Shown here piece after piece: positions 34,894-43,701 of a DNA stretch of 64,000 nt (its first letter is position 1; each line of letters opens with the position of its first letter). Source of the DNA: JACRLW01 sp050181465 (GTDB lineage: Bacteria; Planctomycetota; UBA1135; UBA2386); the NCBI GenBank assembly GCA_050181465.1, contig JBFXDD010000001.1:186001-250000 (forward strand), in the 5' to 3' direction. The notes beneath the pieces are model-generated. The model did no database searches, was not told the origin of the DNA, and saw only the letters and a list, made by a program, of their open reading frames with translations. The translations under genes were made by a program, and so were the position numbers.

Positions 34894-36759
34894 TCACTCG
34901 TTCTCCGGGTGGAGCATTCGCTCCGGCGCGAGCAGGGCTGCGAGCTCGTCGTTGAAGAGGCCGCGGCTACGCAGCACGTCGGCGACGCTCTTGCCGCTCG
35001 TCAGCGCTTGCGCGGCCACCTCGGTGGCGACCGCGTAGCCCAGCTTGCGGACCAGGTTCGTGACGATGCCGATGCTGTTCTCGACGAAGCCGCGACACAC
35101 CTTCTGGTTCGCGACGATCCCGTCCACGCAGTTCAGCCGCAGCGTGTTGATCGAGTTGGTCAGGATCTCCAACGACTCTAGGATGCAAGCGGCAATGACC
35201 GGCTCCATCACGTTGAGCTGCAGTTGCCCGGCCTCGGCCGCGAACGACACCGTGAGGTCGTTGCCCACGACACGGAACGCGACCTGATTGACGACCTCGG
35301 GAATCACCGGGTTCACCTTTCCCGGCATGATCGACGACCCGGGCTGACGCGGCGGCAACTGGATCTCGGCGAGACCAGCACGCGGACCCGATGCTAGAAG
35401 TCGCAAGTCGTTGCAGATCTTGGAGAGCTTGATGGCGAGGCTCTTGAGCGCACCGGAGAACATGACGAAGGCGCGAGTGTCCTGCGTCGCTTCGATCAAG
35501 TCATCGGCGAGGCCGAGGTCGAGCTCGGTGACCTCCCGCAGCCGCGCGATCACTCGATCGCGGTAGCCGCGCGGCGTATTGATCCCGGTGCCGATCGCCG
35601 TGCCGCCGAGATTCATCACGCGCAAGTCGTCGCGGGCTCGCTCGACCCCGAGGAGTTCCAGGCGCAAACTCTCGGCGAAGGCAGCGAACTCTTGCCCGAG
35701 GGTCATCGGCACCGCGTCTTGCAACTGCGTGCGGCCCATCTTGACGACGGCGTCGAACTCCTTCGCCTTCCCGGCGATCGACTCGATCAAGAGTCTCACC
35801 GCCCCGATCAGCGGTTCACAGCTGAGGATCATCGCCAGCTTCAGCGACGAGGGATAGACGTCATTCGTCGACTGCGAGCAGTTGACGTGATCGTTGGGGT
35901 GCACGAATCGATAGTCACCCTTCTCGCGGCCCATCAGCTCGAGCGCGCGGTTGGCGAGCACTTCGTTCGCGTTCATGTTGGTGGACGTACCTGCACCTCC
36001 CTGCAGTACGTCGACCACGAAGTGATCGTGGAGCTTGCCGGCGATCACCTCGTCGCAGGCTTCGGTGATCACGGTGGCGATCATGGGATCGAGGACGCCG
36101 CAGTCGACATTGGCCAGGGCGCAACCCTTCTTCACGAACGCGAGTGCACGCACGAGATTCGGATACGCGTTGATGCGAACACCGCCGATGTCGAAGTTGG
36201 ACAGGGCACGCAAGGTCTGCAAACCGAAGTAGGCTTCCGCCTGAACTTGGCCGTCGCCGATGAGATCGTGCTCGGTGCGTGTCCGACCGGTGGAGAAGGC
36301 ATGGGTCACGCCACTCGTGCGGAACAGCAGCTGGTCGTAGCGATTGACGACTTCGCCGAGCAGACACTCGAGCATCCGCTTTCCCATGTCGGGTTCACCG
36401 GCGAGTTGCTCACGCAGTCGATCACGATGCAGGAAGAGAAGCTCCGTCTCCGCGGCGGCGATCGCGGTGGTGGAGTGCACCGAACCCTCGATCATCATCC
36501 CCTCGCCCAGCAAATCCCCGCGTCCCAAGGCGCTGACGGTCCGACTCACGCCGTACGCATCGACTCGCGAGAGCTGAACCTGCCCGCGCAGGATGAGCAG
36601 CATGCGGGCACGGGGCTCACCCTCGCGAAAGACCACCTCGTCCTCGGCATAGACGCGCCGCTCGACGTGCGCGAGCAATCGTTCCGCCTCCTGGTCGCTG
36701 AGCTTCTTGAAGATGTGGACCTGACGGAACGGGCGAGCCCAGGCGAGGTGGTCGGTCAC
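34894..36759 (-). CDS. aspA: Cyclic-nucleotide-binding domain fused to aspartate ammonia-lyase
   Basis: 621 residues from GTG at 36759. Residues about 14-125 form a cNMP-binding (CRP-like) domain: FKKLSDQEAERLL, GEPRARMLLILRGQV, LGRGDLLGEG and a TELLFLHRD end. Residues about 147-621 form aspartate ammonia-lyase (L-aspartate to fumarate plus NH3), with SQSTNDVYPSS and the signature GSSIMPGKVNP near residue 473. Lyase residues appear intact. The fusion suggests control of aspartate breakdown by a nucleotide or similar ligand. The frame is open far upstream, through the repeat at 36807, but that part is not protein-like. Confidence 0.85.
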   Translation of the reverse strand: MTDHLAWARPFRQVHIFKKLSDQEAERLLAHVERRVYAEDEVVFREGEPRARMLLILRGQVQLSRVDAYGVSRTVSALGRGDLLGEGMMIEGSVHSTTAIAAAETELLFLHRDRLREQLAGEPDMGKRMLECLLGEVVNRYDQLLFRTSGVTHAFSTGRTRTEHDLIGDGQVQAEAYFGLQTLRALSNFDIGGVRINAYPNLVRALAFVKKGCALANVDCGVLDPMIATVITEACDEVIAGKLHDHFVVDVLQGGAGTSTNMNANEVLANRALELMGREKGDYRFVHPNDHVNCSQSTNDVYPSSLKLAMILSCEPLIGAVRLLIESIAGKAKEFDAVVKMGRTQLQDAVPMTLGQEFAAFAESLRLELLGVERARDDLRVMNLGGTAIGTGINTPRGYRDRVIARLREVTELDLGLADDLIEATQDTRAFVMFSGALKSLAIKLSKICNDLRLLASGPRAGLAEIQLPPRQPGSSIMPGKVNPVIPEVVNQVAFRVVGNDLTVSFAAEAGQLQLNVMEPVIAACILESLEILTNSINTLRLNCVDGIVANQKVCRGFVENSIGIVTNLVRKLGYAVATEVAAQALTSGKSVADVLRSRGLFNDELAALLAPERMLHPENE

Positions 36760-36806
36760 GGAGAGAGGAGGACGAGCGGGGATCGAAGTCGCGCGACGGG
36801 AACCTA

Positions 36807-36984
36807 ACCCGGATGATTCGTGAACGTCTACTGCGATCGCCACAAGTCGCGCCCGGCGGAGTCGCTCCGTCGGCTCCTCCCCGGCAGCGTAGCTACCGCT
36901 ACGCTTCGGTCGTCGACCGACGCAGCTCCTTGCCGGACATCGACCTGCGGCGATCTCGCGACGACGTTCACGAATCATCCGGGC
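36807..36984 (+). repeat. 178-bp palindromic intergenic repeat, copy 7
   Basis: Orientation A, full length, preceded by TA. Ends ACCCGGATGATTCGTGAAC and its complement, with GCGTAGC-TACC-GCTACGC in the centre. It lies 48 bases upstream of the aspA start, so any promoter of that gene lies in or next to it. Confidence 0.9.
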
Positions 36985-37139
36985 CAAGAGTGAACCCCGC
37001 GCGAGCGGCAGATTGCACGGCGACCGGGAGCAGCACAAGACGACCGTCCCGGCGGCGGGGCCGAGGGGAGCCGATCATCCTACTCTTGCGACCCGGTCGC
37101 GATCATGGCCAACGTCGTCCCCGCCGCGCGGCGACACGT

Positions 37140-37622
37140 TCACTGACCCGCGTCGAGGAAGCGGGAGCGGAGCTCCTTCGTGGGCACCCAGCAGGTCGCA
37201 CGCGAGCCGAACCAGCGCAGGCGACGACGCGCGATGAAGTCGTAGGCGGCATCTCTGAGAACACGTGGAATCACGTACCCCACCACGGCGAGCGACCAAG
37301 GGAAGCCCAGGTGCGAGGCGATTCCCAGCACGGCGGACGAACGGAAGCGGATGCGCGGGCGATCGCGAGCCGCATCGATCAGGACCAGACTGTCAGGAAT
37401 CGAACCCCGATGACCCGCGGCGGCGACGGCCGCACTCCCCGCGCGAGACTGTAGCGACGCGAAACGGAAGCGAGCGCGGCGGTCGCGCCGCAAGATCCAC
37501 TGCACCGAGGCGCTGCACAGGTTGCACTGGCCGTCGAACAACACGATCGGGTGCACCGAGCGCGCAGCCGGCGGGTCGTCTCGGGTCGGTTGCGAGGTCG
37601 CGGTCAACGTCGCCAACAGCAT
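37140..37622 (-). CDS. DCC-family thiol-disulfide oxidoreductase-like protein
   Basis: 160 residues. FDGQCNLCS (about 29-37) is the DxxCxxC motif of the DCC (YuxK) family, thioredoxin-like proteins of unknown role. A hydrophobic segment (HLGFPWSLAVVGYVIPRVLRD) follows near residue 105. It is the last gene on the minus strand after aroF (28 bases), so it may share the trp transcript. The first 20 residues look disordered and the start may be later. Confidence 0.8.
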   Translation of the reverse strand: MLLATLTATSQPTRDDPPAARSVHPIVLFDGQCNLCSASVQWILRRDRRARFRFASLQSRAGSAAVAAAGHRGSIPDSLVLIDAARDRPRIRFRSSAVLGIASHLGFPWSLAVVGYVIPRVLRDAAYDFIARRRLRWFGSRATCWVPTKELRSRFLDAGQ

Positions 37623-37650
37623 GACCGGCCGCGCTCGCGCGAGCCAATGC

Positions 37651-38646
37651 TCAGTCAGCGCGCGCGGACATGAGCTCCAACGCGGCGAGCGCCGCGGTCG
37701 GAACGGTCTGCTGCGCGTCGGAGTAGGCGCTGTCTGGGTCGGTATGCGCCTCGATCAAGACACCGTGAGCACCTGCCGCCAGCGCCGCCTTGGCCATCGG
37801 CAGCACGCGACTGCGCACGCCGACGCCGTGCGATGGATCGACCAGGATCGGCAGATGGGACAGCTCACGAACCGCCGGCACCACGTTGAGGTCGAGCGTG
37901 TTGCGCGAGTGATCGGAGAAGGTCCGGATCCCGCGCTCGCACAGCATGACCCGATGGTTGCCCCCCGCGAGCAAGTACTCGGCCGCCATCAACCACTCGG
38001 CCAGGGTCGCGGACGGTCCGCGCTTGAGTAGGATCGGTCGATCGACGGTCGCCAGTCGCCGAAGCAGGGTGTAGTTCTGCATGTTGCGAGCGCCGACCTG
38101 AAGGACATCGACGTGCTCGGCGACCAAGTCGACGTCCCCGGCATCGAGAACCTCGCTCACGACCCCAAGTCCCGTCTCTGCGCGGACGCGTGCCAGCGTG
38201 CGCAGCCCCTCGCGGCCGAGACCTTGGAACTCGTAGGGACTCGTGCGCGGCTTGAAGGCACCGGCTCGAAACAGGCTCGCGCCGACTTCGCGCACCGCGT
38301 GCGCGATCGCCAGCGTGCGCGCCTCGGTCTCGACGCTGCAGGGCCCGGCGATCAGCACCGGTGGATGGGCGCCGCCGACCGTAACCGAGCCGATCGACAC
38401 GACCGTGTCCTCCGGCCGCGTCTCGCGGCTGACCAGCTTGTACGGCTTGGTGACGGCGATCGTCTCGAGCACACCCGGCAGACGTTGAAGGGGTGCCGGA
38501 TCGACCGGTCCTCGATTGCCGGTCACGCAAATCGCGGTGCGGCTGGGGCCTGGGACGGGGACGGGCGTGTAGCCGAGACTGCGGATGCAGTCTTCGACCG
38601 CAGCGACCTGGGCGACCGAACAGTCGCGTTGCAGGATCACGAGCAT
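37651..38646 (-). CDS. aroF: 3-deoxy-7-phosphoheptulonate synthase (type I-beta)
   Basis: 331 residues. It condenses phosphoenolpyruvate and erythrose 4-phosphate, the first step of the shikimate pathway. Residues 1-65 form a ferredoxin-like regulatory domain (as in the Thermotoga-type enzyme). The TIM barrel carries IAGPCSVET, GAFKPRTSPYEFQG, GARNMQNYTLL, LLKRG, CERGIRTF and VDPSHG with the metal ligands expected. The ATG at 38646 overlaps the trpA stop by 10 bases. Its place at the end of the trp operon lets Trp attenuation also limit its supply of chorismate precursor. Confidence 0.93.
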   Translation of the reverse strand: MLVILQRDCSVAQVAAVEDCIRSLGYTPVPVPGPSRTAICVTGNRGPVDPAPLQRLPGVLETIAVTKPYKLVSRETRPEDTVVSIGSVTVGGAHPPVLIAGPCSVETEARTLAIAHAVREVGASLFRAGAFKPRTSPYEFQGLGREGLRTLARVRAETGLGVVSEVLDAGDVDLVAEHVDVLQVGARNMQNYTLLRRLATVDRPILLKRGPSATLAEWLMAAEYLLAGGNHRVMLCERGIRTFSDHSRNTLDLNVVPAVRELSHLPILVDPSHGVGVRSRVLPMAKAALAAGAHGVLIEAHTDPDSAYSDAQQTVPTAALAALELMSARAD

Positions 38647-39494
38647 GATGGGTTCTCGCGGACTTCGACAGTGGATGAGATGGGGGAAGGGCCTTGCACT
38701 TTGGACTCGGGTGCCAGCGCGCGCAGGGCAGTCACGTAGGCGTCGACGACGTCGCTGCCCGTCGCGCGTGCGGTCGCGATCACGCGCAGGAGATGGCTGC
38801 CGACCACAGCGATGTCCGCACCGGCAGTGAACACCTCGTCGAGGTCTTCGCGCGTGCTCAGTCCGAAGCCGATGCAGAGCGGCGAAGTCACCGCGGCCTT
38901 GGCCGTGCGAACCCGCGCGGCGAGGTTCGGCCAATCGAGATCACGCGCACCGGTCACGCCCTGGTGGCCCGCGAGGTAGACGAAGTTGTCTGCTGCGGCA
39001 GCAAGGGTGCGCAATCGTTCGAGAGGCGTACGCGGTCCGGCGAGCATGACGACGCCGAGGCCGTGCGCCAGGCACGCCGCACGAAGTTCCTCGCCTTCCT
39101 CCAACGGCACGTCCGGGACGAGCAAGCTGCTCGCACCGGCCGCCACCGCTTCGCGGGCGAAGCGATCCGGACCGCGGGCGTGCACGAGATTCGCGTAGAC
39201 CAGCAGATTGCACGGGACATCCGGGCAGCGTTCGCGAACGGCACGCAGGACCGACCAGGCGCTCGCGACGTCGACGCCGCTACGGAGCGCGCGCATGGAC
39301 GCAGCCTGCACTGCCGGACCATCTGCGCTCGGGGTCGCGTAGGGCAGACCGAGTTCGAGCATGCTCGCGCCGGCCTCGACCGCGGCGACGCACAGCGCGA
39401 TGGAGGTCGCGGGGTCGGGGTCGCCCAAGACGAGGAAGGGACTGAGGTGCTGCGCGCCAGATGCCAACCTCGTTGCCAGAAGTTCGCGACTCAT
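38637..39494 (-). CDS. trpA: Tryptophan synthase alpha subunit
   Basis: 285 residues. Cleaves indole-3-glycerol phosphate to indole and glyceraldehyde 3-phosphate, passing indole to TrpB. SPFLVLGDPD (about 18-27), then LELGLPYATPSADGP with the catalytic Glu and Asp positions kept, and GFGLSTREDL and VVGSHLL near the phosphate site. The usual DP of the FSDP motif is TP here. ATGA overlap with trpB. Confidence 0.93.
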   Translation of the reverse strand: MSRELLATRLASGAQHLSPFLVLGDPDPATSIALCVAAVEAGASMLELGLPYATPSADGPAVQAASMRALRSGVDVASAWSVLRAVRERCPDVPCNLLVYANLVHARGPDRFAREAVAAGASSLLVPDVPLEEGEELRAACLAHGLGVVMLAGPRTPLERLRTLAAAADNFVYLAGHQGVTGARDLDWPNLAARVRTAKAAVTSPLCIGFGLSTREDLDEVFTAGADIAVVGSHLLRVIATARATGSDVVDAYVTALRALAPESKVQGPSPISSTVEVRENPSCS

Positions 39495-40690
39495 GGCGTC
39501 ACCTCGAAGGCTTCCAGAGTGGCGAGATCCTTGTCGCCGCGACCGGACAGATTGACGACCACGCTCTCACCCGACCCGAGGACACCGTCGTCCACCAGAC
39601 TCAGACACAGCGCCAGCGCATGCGCCGACTCGATGGCGGGCAGGATGCCTTCGGTTCGGCAGAGCAACTTCGCGGCAGCGATGGCATCACGATCGAGGAC
39701 CGGGAAGTAGCGCGCGCGACCGGTCGCCTGCAGGAACGCGTGCTCGGGCCCGACCGATGGATAGTCGAGACCGGCAGCGATGCTGTGGCTGTCGCGCAGT
39801 TGCCCGTCGCGATCCTGCAGGACCATGCTGCGTGCGCCGTGCAGGATGCCGGGGCTACCGGCGCTGAGCGTCGCTCCGTGACGCCCGCTCGCGAGTCCCT
39901 CGCCGCCGGGCTCCGCACCGAAGAGACGGACGCGCGGGTCGTCGAGGAATCCGGTGAACAAGCCAATCGCATTGCTTCCGCCGCCGACGCACGCCACGGC
40001 TGCGGCAGGGAGTTCCCCGAGCACAGCCCGACATTGCGCGCGTGCCTCACGGCCGATCACCGCGTGCAGGTCACGCACGAGGGTCGGAAAGGGATCAGGC
40101 CCGCAGACCGTGCCGAGCACGTAGTGGGTGTGATCGACGCTCGTCGCCCAATCGCGCAAGGCTTCGTCGATCGCTGCCTCGAGCGTCGCCGTCCCCGACT
40201 CGACGGCCACGACCTCCGCGCCGCACATTCGCATCCGTTGCACGTTGGTCCGTTGGCGCTCCACGTCGCGCGCGCCCATGTAGACGGTCACTTCGAAGCC
40301 GTAGCGCGCGCCCGCCATCGCGGTCGCGACACCATGCTGGCCGGCGCCGGTCTCCGCGATGAGCCGACGCTTGCCGAGCACCTTGGCGAGCAAGGCCTGG
40401 CCGACGACGTTGTTGGTCTTGTGGGCGCCGCCGTGCAGAAGGTCTTCGCGCTTGAGCAGCACGCGGAGGCGAGCTGCCTCAGAGAAGCGACGGGCTTCGG
40501 TGAGCGCCGTGGGACGTCCGGCCCACGAGCGAAGCTCGCGGCGAAACTCCCGCTGGAACTCCGAACTCGCGACGATCTCGCGCCGCGCGACCTCGAGCTC
40601 CGCGAGTGCGTGCCACAACAACTCGGGTGCGTAGCGACCGCCGAAGCTGCCGAATGCGCCAAGGCGAGGTATCAGGGAGTGGGTGCTCAT
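39491..40690 (-). CDS. trpB: Tryptophan synthase beta subunit
   Basis: 399 residues from the ATG at 40690. PLP-dependent condensation of indole with serine. GGRYAPELLWHALAELE opens the mature fold; HKTNNVVGQ carries the PLP lysine; GGGSNAIG binds the cofactor phosphate; GHGATLS-type and EGILPAIESAHAL complete the active site. Standard TrpB1 length. It overlaps trpF and trpA by ATGA. Confidence 0.96.
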   Translation of the reverse strand: MSTHSLIPRLGAFGSFGGRYAPELLWHALAELEVARREIVASSEFQREFRRELRSWAGRPTALTEARRFSEAARLRVLLKREDLLHGGAHKTNNVVGQALLAKVLGKRRLIAETGAGQHGVATAMAGARYGFEVTVYMGARDVERQRTNVQRMRMCGAEVVAVESGTATLEAAIDEALRDWATSVDHTHYVLGTVCGPDPFPTLVRDLHAVIGREARAQCRAVLGELPAAAVACVGGGSNAIGLFTGFLDDPRVRLFGAEPGGEGLASGRHGATLSAGSPGILHGARSMVLQDRDGQLRDSHSIAAGLDYPSVGPEHAFLQATGRARYFPVLDRDAIAAAKLLCRTEGILPAIESAHALALCLSLVDDGVLGSGESVVVNLSGRGDKDLATLEAFEVTP

Positions 40691-41310
40691 GCCGGTGATC
40701 CTTCCGAGTGGTTCCGAAGCCGATCGAACAGCGCGCGAAGCTTGCGGGGATCCTTCACTCCGGCTGCGACTTCCACGCCGCGACTGAGGTCGATTCCGTA
40801 GGGCCGGTGGGCAAGCAAGAAGTCGACGTTGGTGGGGTCGATCCCGCCGGCAATGAAGACGTGATCTGGTGCGCGAGCACCGAGCAGGTGCCAGGGAAAG
40901 CGCTCGCCGCTGCCGCCCCGACCGCAGTCGAGGATGCCAGGTTCGGTCACCGTCGGCGAGACCGGCAAGTTCGGCAGTGCGTGAGCGTCCGCAGCGCACG
41001 ACGCCACCGGCATCACGCGCAACCCGTGCGCGCGTAGGACATCGATGGAGTGCAGGTCGGCGCCGTGAACCTGCACGCAGCGAGCATGCGCAGCGCGAGC
41101 TGCACGAAGAACGTCGGACACGCTCTGGTCGCGAAACACGAGGACCCCCTCGGCAATCGAGTCGGTCAGCGCGAGGATTGCACGCGCTTCGTCGATCGTG
41201 GCGCAGCGCGGGGAGTTCTCGGCCAGGACCACGCCGAGGTGCGTCGCGCCCAACTCCAGTGCGAGTCGAGCATCCTCGAGCAGGCGAAGCCCGCAGATCT
41301 TGATCTTCAT
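40687..41310 (-). CDS. trpF: Phosphoribosylanthranilate isomerase
   Basis: 207 residues. KIKICGL near the N-terminus holds the catalytic Cys, VQVHG and GIDLSRGVE with the catalytic Asp and phosphate-binding loop, FIAGGIDPTNV near residue 160. Converts N-(5-phosphoribosyl)anthranilate into the 1-deoxyribulose form before TrpC. The start overlaps the trpC stop by ATGA. Confidence 0.94.
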   Translation of the reverse strand: MKIKICGLRLLEDARLALELGATHLGVVLAENSPRCATIDEARAILALTDSIAEGVLVFRDQSVSDVLRAARAAHARCVQVHGADLHSIDVLRAHGLRVMPVASCAADAHALPNLPVSPTVTEPGILDCGRGGSGERFPWHLLGARAPDHVFIAGGIDPTNVDFLLAHRPYGIDLSRGVEVAAGVKDPRKLRALFDRLRNHSEGSPA

Positions 41311-42065
41311 CGCCGCACCCCGCGCGCGAAGTTCGCCGCGTTCTCGCCGCGCATGAGTGCGGTGCCGATCAACACCGCGTCCGCGAGGCCGTCGATCTCG
41401 CGAAGGTCCTCGAGTGACCGATAGCCTGACTCGGCGACGGTGACTCGATGCACGGGCACGTCCGCCAGCAACCGTGGTGCACGCGAACGATCGATCGTGA
41501 GGGTATCCAGGTCGCGGTTGTTCACACCGATGAGCACATCCTCGATCGCGAGCGCGTTGCCGACTTCGCGCTCGTCGTGACACTCCAACAGGACCTCGAG
41601 ACCCGCTTCGCGCGCGCTCGCACACAGCTCACGCGTTTGCGATTCCGAGAGACAGCGGGCGATGAGGAGCACCGCGCTGGCGCCGTGCGCCGCCGTCTCG
41701 ATGACCTGCTCCGGGCGGGTGAGGAAGTCCTTCCGCAAGACCGGCAGGTCGGTGGACCGGCGCGCGATGGAGAGATCGTGGAGATCGCCGTCGAATCTGG
41801 TCGGCTCGGTCACGATCGACAACGCGTGCGCTCCCGCCGCGGCGTAGGCCGTGACCTGCTCGGCACAGTCGCGAACGCCCACGAGTGGACCGGCACTCGG
41901 ACTCCGTCGCTTCCATTCGGCGAGCAGTGCCAGGGACTCGCGGCCGGCGATCGCAGCGCGAAGCGAGCGCGCGCGCGGAACGGCCACCGCGGGGGGCGGC
42001 GTGATCGCGCGGTGCCGCGAAGCTTCGACGATGTTCGCGAGCACAGCGGGCAGCGGACCGCTCAT
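41307..42065 (-). CDS. trpC: Indole-3-glycerol phosphate synthase
   Basis: 252 residues from ATG at 42065. EWKRRSPSAG carries the catalytic Lys; LRKDFL and VNNRDLDTL follow the TrpC pattern; AESGY and GTALMRGEN form the phosphate site. A stand-alone enzyme, not fused to TrpF. ATGA overlaps with both neighbours. Confidence 0.95.
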   Translation of the reverse strand: MSGPLPAVLANIVEASRHRAITPPPAVAVPRARSLRAAIAGRESLALLAEWKRRSPSAGPLVGVRDCAEQVTAYAAAGAHALSIVTEPTRFDGDLHDLSIARRSTDLPVLRKDFLTRPEQVIETAAHGASAVLLIARCLSESQTRELCASAREAGLEVLLECHDEREVGNALAIEDVLIGVNNRDLDTLTIDRSRAPRLLADVPVHRVTVAESGYRSLEDLREIDGLADAVLIGTALMRGENAANFARGVRR

Positions 42066-43084
42066 GCGCGCACCTCCTCGCGCGACGACTCGACGAAACG
42101 TTCCAGCACACGAAGCGCTGCACCCGAGCGCATCACAGACCGCGCCGTCGCCATGCCGTCGCGGAGGTCCTGCACCCGCCCCGCAACCCACAGCGCTGCC
42201 GCTGCATTGATCGCAACGGCGTCGGCGCGTGGCCCGCGATCGCCGACGAGGGCCTCGCGAAGAATCCTCTCGTTTCCCCCTGCGTCGTCAGCGCCGCGCA
42301 GATCGTCGAGCGTCGCGGGCGCCACGCCGAAGTCGGCGGGCAGGAGCCGAATCGGCTCGACCCGTCCCTCGCGCAGCAGATGTCCCGTGGTCGCGGCGTG
42401 CAGCCCGATCTCGTCGAGGCCTTCGCAGTGCACTACCAGGGCACTCTTGCTGCCGAGTTCTGCCAGGGCGCGCGCCACGACTTCGGTGAGCGACGGCGAG
42501 TACACGCCGAGCAACTGGAACTCGGCGTGCGCGGGATTCGCCAGCGGCCCGAGCAGGTTGAACAGAGTGCGGACACCGAGCGCCTTGCGCACCGGGGCAA
42601 CGTGGCGCACGGCAGGGTGATAGACGGGCGCGAAGAGGAAGGTGAATCCGGTCGCGTCCAAGAGTTCGCGCGCGCGCTCGGCCGGCAGGTCGAGTCGCGC
42701 ACCCGCAGCTTCGAGAACGTCGGCGGAACCGACCTTCGACGAGACGCCGCGATTGCCGTGCTTGGCGACCGCGCATCCGCTCGCAGCCACGACCAGCGCA
42801 GCGGCGGTCGAGATGTTGAAGGTGTGCGCTCCGTCACCGCCGGTCCCGCAGGTGTCGATCAAGGGTCGCACCTGCGCGCGGATGGAGCGACCGTGCGCGC
42901 GCAACGCCCTGGCACCGGCGACGAGCCAGTCGGCTTCCACCGCTCGGGTGGCGAGCAGCGCGAGCAGGCCGCCCAGCGCGATCGGTTCGACCTCGCCGCG
43001 CATCGCCGACTCGAGAACTTCTTGGAGTCCGGCGGCCGACACAGTCCCGCCGTCGAGAATGGTCCGTAGCAGATTCTGAATCAT
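42062..43084 (-). CDS. trpD: Anthranilate phosphoribosyltransferase
   Basis: 340 residues from ATG at 43084. Adds the phosphoribosyl group of PRPP to anthranilate. DTCGTGGDGAHTFNIST (about 79-95) is the PRPP-binding loop, KHGNRGVSSKVGSADVLEA the anthranilate side, and LFNLLGPLANPA is also typical. ATGA overlap with trpG and trpC. Confidence 0.96.
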   Translation of the reverse strand: MIQNLLRTILDGGTVSAAGLQEVLESAMRGEVEPIALGGLLALLATRAVEADWLVAGARALRAHGRSIRAQVRPLIDTCGTGGDGAHTFNISTAAALVVAASGCAVAKHGNRGVSSKVGSADVLEAAGARLDLPAERARELLDATGFTFLFAPVYHPAVRHVAPVRKALGVRTLFNLLGPLANPAHAEFQLLGVYSPSLTEVVARALAELGSKSALVVHCEGLDEIGLHAATTGHLLREGRVEPIRLLPADFGVAPATLDDLRGADDAGGNERILREALVGDRGPRADAVAINAAAALWVAGRVQDLRDGMATARSVMRSGAALRVLERFVESSREEVRA

Positions 43085-43701
43085 GGGAGGGAGAACTCGG
43101 TGCGCGGTTGGCGCGTGACTTCGTCGAGCACGGCGCGAAGGAGGGGGCCACCGTGCGGCGTGAGCACGGACTCGGGATGGAACTGAAGGCCGATCCAAGG
43201 CAGACGACGGTGGCGCAACGCCATCACGACGCCGTCCGTGTGCGCGATCACCGCGAGCGTTTCCGGCGGGTCGACGACCACGAGGCTGTGGTAGCGCGCG
43301 ACTTGCAGTTGGCGCGGTAGATCGCGGAACAGCGGGTCGTCGAGCACTTCGATCTCGCTGGCGACGCCGTGCATCGGCGCGGCACCGCGCTCGATCCGCG
43401 CACCGACAGCGAGGCCGATCGCCTGATGCCCGAGGCAAATCCCGAGCACCGGCACCACGGGCCGGCTTCTCAGCCAGTCCATCGTTCCGACCGCTTCGCT
43501 CGGATGACCGGGACCGGGTGAGAGAACGACCAGGTCGGGATGTTGTCGAGCGACCAGTTCGGCGATCGCGTCGGCGGTGTCGGGCACGCGCACGACGTCG
43601 ACGCTCGCACCGATGCGCGCGAACTGATCCGCGAGCACGAACACGAAGCTGTCCGCGTGATCGAGGAGCAGGACGCGGAGAAGAGCGTGCGGTTTGCTCA
43701 T
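43081..43701 (-). CDS. trpG: Anthranilate synthase glutamine amidotransferase subunit
   Basis: 206 residues from ATG at 43701. Class I glutaminase: LDHADSFV start, SPGPGHP, the nucleophile Cys in GICLGHQAIGLA, and His in QFHPESVLT. It gives NH3 to TrpE. It may also serve para-aminobenzoate synthesis as no pabA is seen here. ATGA overlaps on both sides. Confidence 0.95.
   Translation of the reverse strand: MSKPHALLRVLLLDHADSFVFVLADQFARIGASVDVVRVPDTADAIAELVARQHPDLVVLSPGPGHPSEAVGTMDWLRSRPVVPVLGICLGHQAIGLAVGARIERGAAPMHGVASEIEVLDDPLFRDLPRQLQVARYHSLVVVDPPETLAVIAHTDGVVMALRHRRLPWIGLQFHPESVLTPHGGPLLRAVLDEVTRQPRTEFSLP

Noticed and set aside
36760..37038. Upstream extension of aspA through the repeat
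   Set aside because: The added residues come from the intergenic repeat and are not conserved-looking; the GTG at 36759 directly precedes the cyclic-nucleotide-binding fold.
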